From: Deltaproteobacteria bacterium
GTDB taxonomy: Bacteria > Myxococcota_A > UBA9160 > SMWR01
NCBI GenBank assembly: GCA_019310425.1
Contig: JAFDEI010000021.1
Span: 1-48,983, forward strand
Length of the DNA stretch: 48,983 nt
Direction: 5' to 3'
Below the pieces are notes generated by a model. That model saw only the letters and a program-made list of their open reading frames with translations, was not told the origin of the DNA and did no database searches. Below are positions 1 to 8,960 of this stretch, piece by piece (positions within the stretch are counted from its first letter, which is position 1; every line of letters starts with the position of its first letter). The position numbers and the translations under genes were made by a program.

Positions 1-1
1 C

Positions 2-433
2 GGACATTTCGACTTGAATGAGGATGAGGCCCTGATCATCAAGAGCTTCCCCAATGACGCCGCCTACCAGGGAATTCAGTTGGGCCATCACTGGTGGGAG
101 TCCCTGGATTACGCCGATCGCCAGAGCAGCCTGACCGGGGACCAGGCCCGCCAGAGTTCCGACGGGGCCTACTACTTCATCGTCGCTCACCGCGATCCCG
201 GCGTGGCCAACTGGCTGGATACCGAGGGATTTCAACGCGGAATCATCTTCATGCGCTTCGACGGGTTGCGACCTGCCGTCATTCCCGATGGAGAAGAACC
301 CAGCGCAACCAAAGTGAAGTTCGAGGAACTCCGCGCGCACCTGCCGGAAGACGAGCCTCGAGTTTCTCCCGGGCAACGAGCGGCGGACATCGCCATTCGC
401 CGTCGCCATGTACAACGACGGTTCGGCAACTAG
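2..433 (+). CDS. C-terminal part of a DUF1214/DUF1254-like conserved hypothetical protein, truncated by the window start
   Basis: Frame open from base 2 (GHFDLNEDEALIIKSFPND...YYFIVAHRDPGVANWLDTEGFQRGIIFMRFDG...PRVSPGQRAADIAIRRRHVQRRFG); family resemblance by eye only. Confidence 0.6.
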   Translation, partial: GHFDLNEDEALIIKSFPNDAAYQGIQLGHHWWESLDYADRQSSLTGDQARQSSDGAYYFIVAHRDPGVANWLDTEGFQRGIIFMRFDGLRPAVIPDGEEPSATKVKFEELRAHLPEDEPRVSPGQRAADIAIRRRHVQRRFGN

Positions 434-448
434 ATCTCGCCCTGGCGC

Positions 449-1933
449 CTAGAAGCGAAGTTCGAGGCGAGATTGAACGATGTGCAGCTCGGTCGTTTTC
501 CCCCGCCGCTTCGCGTCCGCATACACCCATCCCGTGTGCACGCGAACGTGGTGGTTCAGGGTCCAGACGAGACCGACGTTGGTGGTCAGCATCTTGCCGC
601 CCCGCACCAGGCGGTGGTCGAGATCGACCCAGGAGGCCCGTCCGGTCAGCTCGAGGGCTCCCCAGCGGCGCTGCTTCCACGAGACGGCGCGCAACGGCTC
701 CATTCGCCCGAACACAGCGCTCGCGCGGTGGTAGGTTCGAATCTCGCCGGTCAGCGCGTAGCTGACCTCGGCGTAGCCTCCGTAGAGAACCACCTCCTCG
801 CCTTTGGTTCGCAGAATGGACGCGAACGCCTCGGCCTGGACCGAGACAGGGCCACGCCGCCAGGCCAGTTCCAAGACAGTGAACCCGGCTCCCCCCTCGA
901 TCTCGTCCGTATCCACGAGAAAGTCGGCCAGGAAGCTCTCGGGTCGTGCGCGAAAGGCGAAGCCGGCCTTGCCCGAAAACGTGTACTCGAGACCCAGCCC
1001 CAGGTGGAGCAGTGGCTCTTCGTTCGATGCCGCGCGTGTCGGTCGCCAGACGATACGACCGGTCCAACGGAAGCCGCTCTTCGAAACCTGCCCCTGGTTC
1101 TGCCCCTCCTGCCCCGCCGCCGAGATGGCCGTCTGCCAGCTGATGTCCGGCGCGGCACGTGTGCCGACCACCTCGATACCAGCGCGAAAGCCCGGCGCAA
1201 AAGCCGCCGCTGGAGCGGGGCCCTCCATCAGGGCCGTCGCGGCCGACGACTCGAGCGCGGCGAGGCTCAGCGGCGGGTCGAAGTAGCCGATGCGCAGCGA
1301 ATCGATCCACGAGTACGCGATGGGCCAGCGCAGGAAGAAATCGTTGAGGAAGATCTTGTCTTCTTCGAATGAGAACTGGAAGCGGTACGAGGGAGCCGCC
1401 CAATGGAACATCTTGCCGCGCGTGTCGAAACGCGCGCGACGAACGAGCCCCTTCCACTTCGACTTCGGGTCCCCCCCAACCCAGCCACCGTCGAGGTCGA
1501 TCGTCGCGCCGACTCGCCCCCGCAGCTTGATCGGCCAGTCGAAGCCGTAGATCACCCCATCGTCCCATCCGACGCCGACCCCGTCGGGCGCGAACGGAAG
1601 CCGCCAGAGGGGGTCTTCTTCGGCGAAGGGGACCTCTGCTCGCGCGCCGGCCGCGGCGCAGACCAGTGCTGCGAGCAACACGACGAGTGTCTCGAAGTGC
1701 GGCGAGCGCCGCCTGAATGTCGGATCGTTCCGAGCGAGTTGCAGCCGACTGTGATCGATCGAGCGGACGGTCATCCGAATCCCATTGGAGCGAGACGGCC
1801 CTCCCACATAGCTCTTCATTCGACCCCGGCAAGCAGGCGGCCTCATTGTAACGTCAAGCCAAAGCGGTCGCCGAAGCCGAAATACAGCTACCCGCGCCGT
1901 CCCCACTCGCTTCGAACGAACGCCCGGAGCCAC
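449..1933 (-). CDS. Outer-membrane porin, phosphate-selective porin O/P-like; start may be internal
   Basis: 494 aa ORF with beta-barrel alternation; RFQFSFEEDKIFLNDFFLRWPIAYSWIDSLRIGYFDPPLSL..., C-terminal HIVQSRLELRF ends in Phe. Confidence 0.75.
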   Translation of the reverse strand: MAPGVRSKRVGTARVAVFRLRRPLWLDVTMRPPACRGRMKSYVGGPSRSNGIRMTVRSIDHSRLQLARNDPTFRRRSPHFETLVVLLAALVCAAAGARAEVPFAEEDPLWRLPFAPDGVGVGWDDGVIYGFDWPIKLRGRVGATIDLDGGWVGGDPKSKWKGLVRRARFDTRGKMFHWAAPSYRFQFSFEEDKIFLNDFFLRWPIAYSWIDSLRIGYFDPPLSLAALESSAATALMEGPAPAAAFAPGFRAGIEVVGTRAAPDISWQTAISAAGQEGQNQGQVSKSGFRWTGRIVWRPTRAASNEEPLLHLGLGLEYTFSGKAGFAFRARPESFLADFLVDTDEIEGGAGFTVLELAWRRGPVSVQAEAFASILRTKGEEVVLYGGYAEVSYALTGEIRTYHRASAVFGRMEPLRAVSWKQRRWGALELTGRASWVDLDHRLVRGGKMLTTNVGLVWTLNHHVRVHTGWVYADAKRRGKTTELHIVQSRLELRF

Positions 1934-2013
1934 CGCTGCGCGGGCGGCTCGAATCGATCACGCGTTCGCCGCCGCCTCGCGAATGCGCCCGGAGCTCGAG
2001 TACGCTCTCGCAA

Positions 2014-2868
2014 ATGATCGACCTTCCCGAGCAGATCTCCCGCATGCTCGAACGCGATGTCGTGTCCCTCGCAGCCGTTGGCGGCGGTGACGTCGCAGAG
2101 GCGTTCCGCGCAGAACTCGACGACGGCGCGACGGTCTTCGCCAAGACCCACCCCGATGCACCGCCCGGCTTCTTCGCGACCGAAGCAGCCGGCCTGGCGT
2201 GGCTGCGCGAAGCCGAAGCCGCGCCCGTCCCCGAGGTACTGGGCGTATCGGATGACCCGTCTCTACTGATTCTCGAGTGGATCGAATGTGGGAATTCCGC
2301 TCGCAACACCGAAGCGGAGTTCGGTCGAACCCTGGCCGCGTTGCACGCCACCGGCGCGCCTTGCTTCGGTCGCGAAGATCGGCGCCCGACCGGCAGCCGC
2401 GGTCTTCCCAACGAGCCTTGCGATAGTTGGGTGGAGTTCTACGCGACCAAGCGCCTATTGCCGTTGGCGCGGCTTGCCGCCCGAGAGCGCGCGTTGCCCC
2501 ACACCTCGATCCGCGACCTCGAAGCCGTCGCGGCCCGACTCGCCGAACTCGCAGGCCCCCCCGAGCCACCGGCGCGACTGCACGGTGACCTCTGGGCCGG
2601 CAACCGGCTCGTCGACACGGGCGGAGTCAGCTGGCTCATCGACCCCGCGGCCCACGGCGGCCACCGCGAATTCGACCTCGCGATGATGCGGCTGTTCGGT
2701 GGCTTCGGAGAGGCGTGCTTCGGGGCTTACGCCGAAGCCACCCCGCTCGCCGACGACTGGGAGGCACGCGTGCCGCTCCACCAGCTCGCGCCGCTGACGG
2801 TCCACGCGATCAAGTTCGGCGGCGGCTATGTGGCTGCGACGCAAGAGGCGCTGAACGCCCTGCTCTGA
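2014..2868 (+). CDS. Fructosamine kinase family / phosphotransferase
   Basis: VFAKTHPDAPPGFFATEAAGLAWLREA..., LHGDLWAGNRLVD...WLIDPAAHGGHREFDLAMMRLFGGF is typical of fructosamine kinases. Confidence 0.85.
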   Translation: MIDLPEQISRMLERDVVSLAAVGGGDVAEAFRAELDDGATVFAKTHPDAPPGFFATEAAGLAWLREAEAAPVPEVLGVSDDPSLLILEWIECGNSARNTEAEFGRTLAALHATGAPCFGREDRRPTGSRGLPNEPCDSWVEFYATKRLLPLARLAARERALPHTSIRDLEAVAARLAELAGPPEPPARLHGDLWAGNRLVDTGGVSWLIDPAAHGGHREFDLAMMRLFGGFGEACFGAYAEATPLADDWEARVPLHQLAPLTVHAIKFGGGYVAATQEALNALL

Positions 2869-3033
2869 CGCGTAACCACGATACCGGCGACAGGTTCCGT
2901 CGCGCGGCAAGGTTCATCGTCGCATCGGCGATCGCGGCTCGGCGCATCTGAGACCAGACACCCCGACCCGGCACCAGCTCGAGGTTCGCTTCGGTCTGTA
3001 CACCGCCTTCTCCAAGTGAGATAATTAGAAGAC

Positions 3034-3597
3034 ATGACTGGAGGGCGCACGATGCTGGATCTTTCATCGATCGAGAATGCGGACGTACTGCGCGGGCTGA
3101 CGCGGGAGGATCTGGCCGAACTCGGAACGATTGCCAGCGAACAGGAGTTCAAGCGCAAGGATCGACTCTTCAAGCGTGGAGAAGTGGCAAACAGCCTCTA
3201 CATCGCGACGCGCGGCCGGTTCGCTCTCACTGTCGACGTCCGATCCTTCGATGGCAATGTCGAGATGGCCGTCGAGGAGCAGGGTGCACTCGATGCATTC
3301 GGCTGGTCCTCGCTGGTAGAGCCGCGCACCTCGATCTATTCCGGCTACTGCACCGAAGACGGGGCCGCCGTCGAATTTCCGAGGGAGTCTCTCAACGCGC
3401 TGATGACGAGCAACCGGCGTCTGGGAGAGGAACTGCTGCGAAACCTGAACGAGTTGATCGGCAACCGCGTACGCGTGCTGCAACAGCTCTGGCTCGACGA
3501 AGTGTCGCGATCAACGGCACGCGTGCTCCACTGGTCCCATTCGGAACTCACGACGCAATGGTCGATCGCCATGACGAAACCCAGCACGCAGCCATGA
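3034..3597 (+). CDS. Cyclic nucleotide-binding (CRP-like cNMP) domain protein without evident HTH
   Basis: LRGLTREDLAELGTIASEQEFKRKDRLFKRGEVANSLYIATRGRFAL pattern of cNMP-binding domains. Confidence 0.7.
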   Translation: MTGGRTMLDLSSIENADVLRGLTREDLAELGTIASEQEFKRKDRLFKRGEVANSLYIATRGRFALTVDVRSFDGNVEMAVEEQGALDAFGWSSLVEPRTSIYSGYCTEDGAAVEFPRESLNALMTSNRRLGEELLRNLNELIGNRVRVLQQLWLDEVSRSTARVLHWSHSELTTQWSIAMTKPSTQP

Positions 3598-3723
3598 ACC
3601 GCTGCACCCGGAGAAGACCGCCGCCCGGCTCCGAGCGCTGACCACTCGCCCTTCGGCGCCCACGATGTCATGATCCCGCTGCGAGTCGCCGACTCGAGTC
3701 ACCGGCCACCGCAGGGAGGATTC

Positions 3724-4353
3724 ATGAGCGGACGAACCTTGATCTGGGTCATTCCGACGTTCCTCTACGTCGCCTTCTTCGCTTGGTATACGAACCTCGC
3801 CGGACCGCTCGATGCGGACGAAATCTCCCACTACCTCCGTCGCTTCGAGGAGGCGGAACTCGCTCCCGAGCGAATCGCGATGCTGCGCCGTTTCATGCAG
3901 GAGGATACCGGCGATGATTTCTACGTGGTCAACGCACTCGACCTGCGCGCCGAGCCGGAGCGTGTCGGAGAGGTCGAGCCGGGCGAGACGTCCGAGGAGG
4001 TGATGGAGCGCTACATGGCGCACATGTACCCGGAGCTCTTTCGCCGTGCGTGCCATCCCGCCATCTACGGACTCGCAGTGGGCCCCGCACTCGACCTCGC
4101 CGGAATCGAGGGTGCCGAGGAATGGACCGCCGCAGCGATGGTCCGCTACCGGAGCCGCCGTGACCTGCTCGACATCGCCACCAACCCGGCCTTCCGAGCG
4201 AATCACATCTACAAACTCGCAGCCCTCGACAAGACCATCGCGTATCCGATCGAGCCGGTAATCAACCTGGGCGAGCCACGCTTCCTGGTGGCGCTGATCC
4301 TGCTCGTCATCAGCTTCGGGCTGCAGCTCGCGATCGCTCGCAAGCCCTCCTAA
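3724..4353 (+). CDS. Hypothetical membrane protein (N- and C-terminal TM segments)
   Basis: MSGRTLIWVIPTFLYVAFFAWYTNLAGPLD... and C-terminal FLVALILLVISFGLQLAIA; ORF continues upstream to 3670. Confidence 0.55.
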   Translation: MSGRTLIWVIPTFLYVAFFAWYTNLAGPLDADEISHYLRRFEEAELAPERIAMLRRFMQEDTGDDFYVVNALDLRAEPERVGEVEPGETSEEVMERYMAHMYPELFRRACHPAIYGLAVGPALDLAGIEGAEEWTAAAMVRYRSRRDLLDIATNPAFRANHIYKLAALDKTIAYPIEPVINLGEPRFLVALILLVISFGLQLAIARKPS

Positions 4354-4403
4354 GCGGAAGTCACCAATGACAGCCCAATCCGCCCGGTCATCCATCCATT
4401 GCG

Positions 4404-4435
4404 ATCAATATATGATTAGCTATTCATATATTGAT
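4404..4435. promoter_or_regulatory. Palindromic operator candidate upstream of the ArsR-type regulator
   Basis: ATCAATATATGA-TTAGCTAT-TCATATATTGAT: perfect 12-bp arms around an 8-bp spacer whose centre (TAGCTA) is also palindromic; ends 17 bp before the ATG at 4453. Confidence 0.75.
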
Positions 4436-4452
4436 ATCACGGAGATCGACCT

Positions 4453-4833
4453 ATGCCCGACCCCACCCTGGGACTCGATTCCTGCTCCATGCGCGTGATC
4501 GACGAAGCGCGCGTCAGCGCCGCCCGCGCCCAGCTTCTCCCCGACGGCGAGATCGAACGGCTCGCGCAACTCTTCCGGCTGCTCGGCGACCCCACCCGCA
4601 CCCGGCTGCTCTACGCACTCCTCGAGGCGGGGGAACTCTGCGTCTGCGACCTCGCGGCCGCGAGCGAAACGCCGGAGACCAATGTCTCGCACGCGCTGCG
4701 GCTGCTGCGAACCGCGGGCATCGTGAAGGCGCGCCGCGACGGCCGCATGATGCACTACAGCCTCGACGACGCGCACGTGCGAATGTTGCTCGACCTCTCG
4801 CGCGATCACCTGCGCCACGCCGGGAAGGAGTAA
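4453..4833 (+). CDS. ArsR/SmtB-family transcriptional regulator
   Basis: LFRLLGDPTRTRLLYALLEAGELCVCDLAAASETPETNVSHALRLLRTAGIVKARRDGRMMHYSL winged helix with ELCVCDL metal-site-like motif. Confidence 0.93.
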   Translation: MPDPTLGLDSCSMRVIDEARVSAARAQLLPDGEIERLAQLFRLLGDPTRTRLLYALLEAGELCVCDLAAASETPETNVSHALRLLRTAGIVKARRDGRMMHYSLDDAHVRMLLDLSRDHLRHAGKE

Positions 4834-4835
4834 GC

Positions 4836-5507
4836 ATGCCCCGCCTCGCGCTCGCGATCTGCATGCTGTGGTTCTTCAGCCTGTTCGTGTTCCGCACCAT
4901 CGTGCAATGGCGCGCAACGGGCTCGACGGGCGTCAAGGGTTTCCACGGCCGCGTGGGCTCGCTGCCGTGGATCGCGGGCGTCGCAGCCAGCCTCGGCCTC
5001 GCACTTGCGCCGCTCGCCCCGCTCAGTGCGTTATTCGACTGGCCCGGAGGTTCGCTCCTGGTTGCGGAACCGGGGTTGCACTGGGCCGGAGCGGCCTTCG
5101 CTCTCATCGGCAACGCAGGCGGCCTGCTCGCGCAGCTCGCGATGGGAAGCTCGTGGCGCGTCGGCGTCGACGCGAGTGAACGGACGGAGCTCGTCACCCA
5201 TGGGATGTTTGCGTGGGTGCGAAACCCGATCTTCAGCTTCATCAGCTTGTCGGTGCTGGGCCTCGTACTGCTTGTCCCGAACCCGCTTTCGTTGCTCGCG
5301 GGCGTGCTCACACTCGTCGGCATCGAAGTGCAGGTCCGCGCGGTCGAAGAGCCCTATCTGCTGCGAATGCACGGTGCCGACTATGCGCGCTACGCGGCGC
5401 GCGTGGGTCGCTTCGTTCCCGCGATCGGGCGACTGCGCGACGATGCCTCGCGACCCGGCACTGCGCACGCCTCCTCGCACCGGCATCTCGACGTCACGGA
5501 GCGGTAA
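4836..5507 (+). CDS. Isoprenylcysteine carboxyl methyltransferase (ICMT)-like membrane protein
   Basis: GMFAWVRNPIFSFISLSVLGLVLL...EVQVRAVEEPYLLRMHGADYARYAARVGRFVP; start 2 nt after the arsR stop. Confidence 0.8.
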   Translation: MPRLALAICMLWFFSLFVFRTIVQWRATGSTGVKGFHGRVGSLPWIAGVAASLGLALAPLAPLSALFDWPGGSLLVAEPGLHWAGAAFALIGNAGGLLAQLAMGSSWRVGVDASERTELVTHGMFAWVRNPIFSFISLSVLGLVLLVPNPLSLLAGVLTLVGIEVQVRAVEEPYLLRMHGADYARYAARVGRFVPAIGRLRDDASRPGTAHASSHRHLDVTER

Positions 5508-5629
5508 GCTCGGCACATACCCTTCCCGCCCCACCCGATCCACAACGCCAAACAACAGCTCGAGTTCCGAATCGCGTTCAAACTCTACCAAGCGAAACGC
5601 ATAGCCGACTCCAATCGGCCGAGCGCATA

Positions 5630-6625
5630 TCAGCGACTCAACGTCTCCGACGGCAGCTCGCCGAATGCCTCGCGGTACGCGCCCGCGAAACGCCCGAGGT
5701 GCGCGAACCCGTAACGGAGCGCGACGTCGCTCACCGCCGTGGCGCCGGGCTCGGCCGCAGCCAGGTCGCGCCTCGCCGCTTCGAGGCGGCGGCGCCGTAG
5801 GAAACCCGCCGGTCCCATCCCGTGCCGCTGTCGAAACGCGCGAGAGAGTGTCTTCGTGCTCGTTCCCACCGCTGCCGCGACCTCGGCGAGCGAAACGACC
5901 GACTCGAGCTGTGCGTCGATGAACTCCTCGGCGTGCCGCGCAATGGCGGCATACCCGCCGTTGGTCGGCTTCTTCGACTCGGGGGCCGTGGCTCCGCAGG
6001 CCTCCGCGACCAGCGCGGCCAGCAATTCCTCGGCCTCGCGCCCGATCCGCGGCACCAGGAGCGAAGAATCGTCGCGCTGCAGCTCCCGCCATAGATAACG
6101 CAAGGTGCGAACCAGTCCGGCCCCCGGGCCCGAAACCGTGAAGAGCCTCGACGGCAGACGAACCTCTCCCGACGCGGGTTCGTCATCCGGATGCTGCAGG
6201 TAGCGCCTGAGCAACGATGTCTCCATCGCGAGTGCCAGAACGTTGCTGCACCCATCTCCCGAGTGGAAGTCGAATTGCGGGGTCGGGGGGAGTACGTGGG
6301 CCGTCCCCGATCGGAAGGCGATGTTTCGGCGGCGTTCCTTGACCTTGAAAATCCCACCCAGGGGCACGGTGATCCCGACGAATGGACGCGGCGCGGGCAC
6401 CACGAGCCTGCCACCGGAGATTCTCAGCGTGAACAAGCCGGTGCGCGGAAGTCGAGCCACCTGCAGTTCCGCCTCGAAACCCCGGCTCTGGGTGGCTTGC
6501 GCGTCGACCGGCCCGACGATCGCCCGCAGCGACTCGCTCAGCGCGTCCGGGTCGTCGTTACGATGTGGGCGGATTCTCATGGTTTTTCCGTAGTTGTCCA
6601 TTTTCGGATATCCCAAATTCTCCAT
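5630..6625 (-). CDS. AraC-family transcriptional regulator
   Basis: C-terminal SLAEVAAAVGTSTKTLSRAFRQRHGMGPAGFLRRRRLEAARRDL...VSDVALRYGFAHLGRFAGAYREAFGELPSE; start chosen at an internal Met. Confidence 0.92.
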   Translation of the reverse strand: MENLGYPKMDNYGKTMRIRPHRNDDPDALSESLRAIVGPVDAQATQSRGFEAELQVARLPRTGLFTLRISGGRLVVPAPRPFVGITVPLGGIFKVKERRRNIAFRSGTAHVLPPTPQFDFHSGDGCSNVLALAMETSLLRRYLQHPDDEPASGEVRLPSRLFTVSGPGAGLVRTLRYLWRELQRDDSSLLVPRIGREAEELLAALVAEACGATAPESKKPTNGGYAAIARHAEEFIDAQLESVVSLAEVAAAVGTSTKTLSRAFRQRHGMGPAGFLRRRRLEAARRDLAAAEPGATAVSDVALRYGFAHLGRFAGAYREAFGELPSETLSR

Positions 6626-6803
6626 AAATGAGACAGCATGTGGGTGTAACACTTCGTCACTTATGTCATCGTGGCAACTCCCGGCGTCCCGATCGTCGTG
6701 CCCGGGGGAAATGCGCTCGGTTGAGCCGATGTCAACGGTCGCTCGGCGAGGTTGCCCGAAATCCCCGGCGGGCCGGCCGACCGGCACACCTGGAGAAGAC
6801 GAA

Positions 6804-7681
6804 ATGCACGCACGGAAGTGGTTGGGATCCCCACAGCATTGGTTACTCGGCTCCGTCATTTGCGCTGTGATCGGGTTCGCGACAACCGCGCTCGCGGAGC
6901 CACCGCCTCCGGAAGAAGGGAACTGGGACTTCGCAATCACACCCTATATCTGGCTGCCGGCCATGACGGGCGAAGTGGCTGTCAATGGTCGTTCGGTCGA
7001 AATCGACACGAGCATCAGCGACCTCTTCACCGAGAGCGATTTCGTATTCGCCGTCCAGGTCGAGCTCGCCGCCTGGTACACAAGCAGCGCTTCGGGATGA
7101 TCTTCAACGGCCAGTGGACCGTCCTGAAGCAGGAAGAGAACTCGCTGCAGCCCAGTGACGGGCCGCCCTTCCCGGGTGGTGGTCCGGGCAGCTTCCCGAT
7201 CGAGTTCGACCTGAAGAGCAACATGGGATTCTTCGAGTTCCTCGGCGCCTACCGGCTCGGCACCTGGGACCTCGGATCCGGGGCCTCTGGGCCGACCCTC
7301 ACCTTCGAGCCCGTCGTTGGTCTGCGAGTCAACCACATGCGGATGAAGCTATCGCCGAACGGGAACCTGGATGACGTCAGACAGTCGAAGACCTGGGTCG
7401 ACCCGATCCTGGGCGGACGATTACAGCTCGCCTTCGGACCGGAGCGCCATTGGCGGTTCAAGGCACTCGGAGACGTCGGCGGTTTTGGCGCGGGCTCGGA
7501 TCTGGCGTGGAACATCGCCGGGCTGCTCGGGTACGAATGGCGATTCAAGCGACACGACTTCGACCTGTCGCTCGGCATCCGCGCGCTGTCGATCGACTAC
7601 GAAGACGGAAGCGGCAGCAAGAAATTCGAATGGGACGTGATCCAATGGGGGCCGGTGCTGGCCCTCGGATTCAAGTTCTGA
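6804..7681 (+). pseudogene. Outer-membrane beta-barrel protein interrupted by a 2-nt frameshift near 7078-7081
   Basis: Frame 6804-7100 has a signal peptide and ...EGNWDFAITPYIWLPAMTGEVAVNG...VELAAWY; the remainder continues in frame ending 7681 as KQRFGMIFNGQWTVL...VLALGFKF. Removing one AC of ACAC gives AWYKQRFGMIF. Confidence 0.8.
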
Positions 7682-7730
7682 CGAATCGGCCGACAAACCG
7701 TAAACCGCACCACACCGTGGAGACAACAAC

Positions 7731-8942
7731 ATGAACAGACCCTTCTCCTTCGTCGCCGGCTTCGCGGCCTGTGTCTCACTTCTCGTGCTCATCGCGGCGA
7801 CCCAATCTCCCACCCGGGCCATTCCCGACCGCGACGTCTACTACCCCGGAAGCGAGGATCTCGCTCCGGACGAAATGCGCATCGTCGCACTCGGAACCGG
7901 GATGCCGAGCGTACGGCCCAAGCAGGCGGCCGCCTGCTGGCTGGTCGAACTCGGCAACGGCGACAAGTTCCTCTTCGACATCGGCAGTGGCTGCCACGAA
8001 CGCCTCGCAGCCCAGAAGATCCCCTACGACTACCTCAACAAGATCTTCATCGGGCACCTGCACGTCGACCACATGGGCGACCTGCCCTCCGTCTGGCTCG
8101 GCGGAACCGTGATGAACCGACTGGTTCCACTGCGCATCTGGGGACCGAGCGGCGGAACGCCCGAGTTGGGCACCGCGCACGCGATGGATCTGATGAAGCA
8201 GATGTACGCCTGGGACATCGGAACCCGCTCGGGCGTGATCGACTTCCGCGGCGGCGCGTTGGAGGTGCACGAGTTCGCCTTCGACGGCGTCAACGAGGTG
8301 ATCTTCGAGGAGAATGGTGTCGTGGTTCGGAGCATCCCCGCCGTCCACGGACTCGACGGTGCCGTGAGCTTCATTCTCGAGTGGAATGGACTCAAGTTCG
8401 TGTATGGCAGCGACACGATCCCGAACAAGTGGTACATCGAACACGCCAAGGGCGCGGACGTCGCGGTTCACGAGTGCTTCCTGCCCGCCACACTCCTCGT
8501 CACGAAGCAGGGGTTCGCGCCGCAGGAGGCCCTGATGGTCGGCACCCAGGGGCACACATCCCCGGAGCAGTTCGGCAAGGTGATGTCGCTCGTGAAGCCG
8601 CGCCTCGCGATCGGTTACCACTTCTACAACGACTACGACACCGAGCCTGAGGTCCGCAAGCGGGCCCGCAAGACCTACGACGGCCCGCTCGCGCTCGCAC
8701 TCGACTACATGGTCTTCAACGTCACCAAGGACGACATCCGGATTCGAATGTCGGCGATCGACGAGGAGGTCTGGCCGAGCCCGCCGCTCAAGAAGAAGAT
8801 CGCGCCGGACACCGGCAGCGCGATCGCGTTCTCCGAGTTCACCATTTCCGGGGCCCTGGGTTTCCCGGAAATCGTCCAGCCACTGTTCGACGAGATCAAC
8901 GAGAAGTACGGCACGAAAGCTGAACCGATCTTCAAAAAATAG
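7731..8942 (+). CDS. MBL-fold metallo-hydrolase (RNase Z/arylsulfatase-like, possibly the group annotated as GntH-like)
   Basis: GTGMPSVRPKQAAACWLVELGNGDKFLFDIGSG, metal motif GHLHVDHMGDL, FVYGSDTIPN, GHTSPEQFG; N-terminal signal segment. Confidence 0.85.
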   Translation: MNRPFSFVAGFAACVSLLVLIAATQSPTRAIPDRDVYYPGSEDLAPDEMRIVALGTGMPSVRPKQAAACWLVELGNGDKFLFDIGSGCHERLAAQKIPYDYLNKIFIGHLHVDHMGDLPSVWLGGTVMNRLVPLRIWGPSGGTPELGTAHAMDLMKQMYAWDIGTRSGVIDFRGGALEVHEFAFDGVNEVIFEENGVVVRSIPAVHGLDGAVSFILEWNGLKFVYGSDTIPNKWYIEHAKGADVAVHECFLPATLLVTKQGFAPQEALMVGTQGHTSPEQFGKVMSLVKPRLAIGYHFYNDYDTEPEVRKRARKTYDGPLALALDYMVFNVTKDDIRIRMSAIDEEVWPSPPLKKKIAPDTGSAIAFSEFTISGALGFPEIVQPLFDEINEKYGTKAEPIFKK

Positions 8943-8960
8943 ACCGTAAAGGACCCGTCG

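Noticed and set aside
720-765. tRNA-like GGTTCGAATCTCGCC T-loop motif
   Set aside because: No acceptor, D or anticodon stems around it; lies inside the porin coding sequence
279-1832. 517-aa minus-strand ORF in a different frame from the porin
   Set aside because: Arg/Pro/Gly-rich out-of-frame translation overlapping the porin reading frame; typical GC-rich shadow ORF
7098-7100. TGA in the outer-membrane protein considered as a second selenocysteine codon
   Set aside because: Homologous continuation is in a different frame, so it is a frameshift, not UGA recoding; no CxxU-type context
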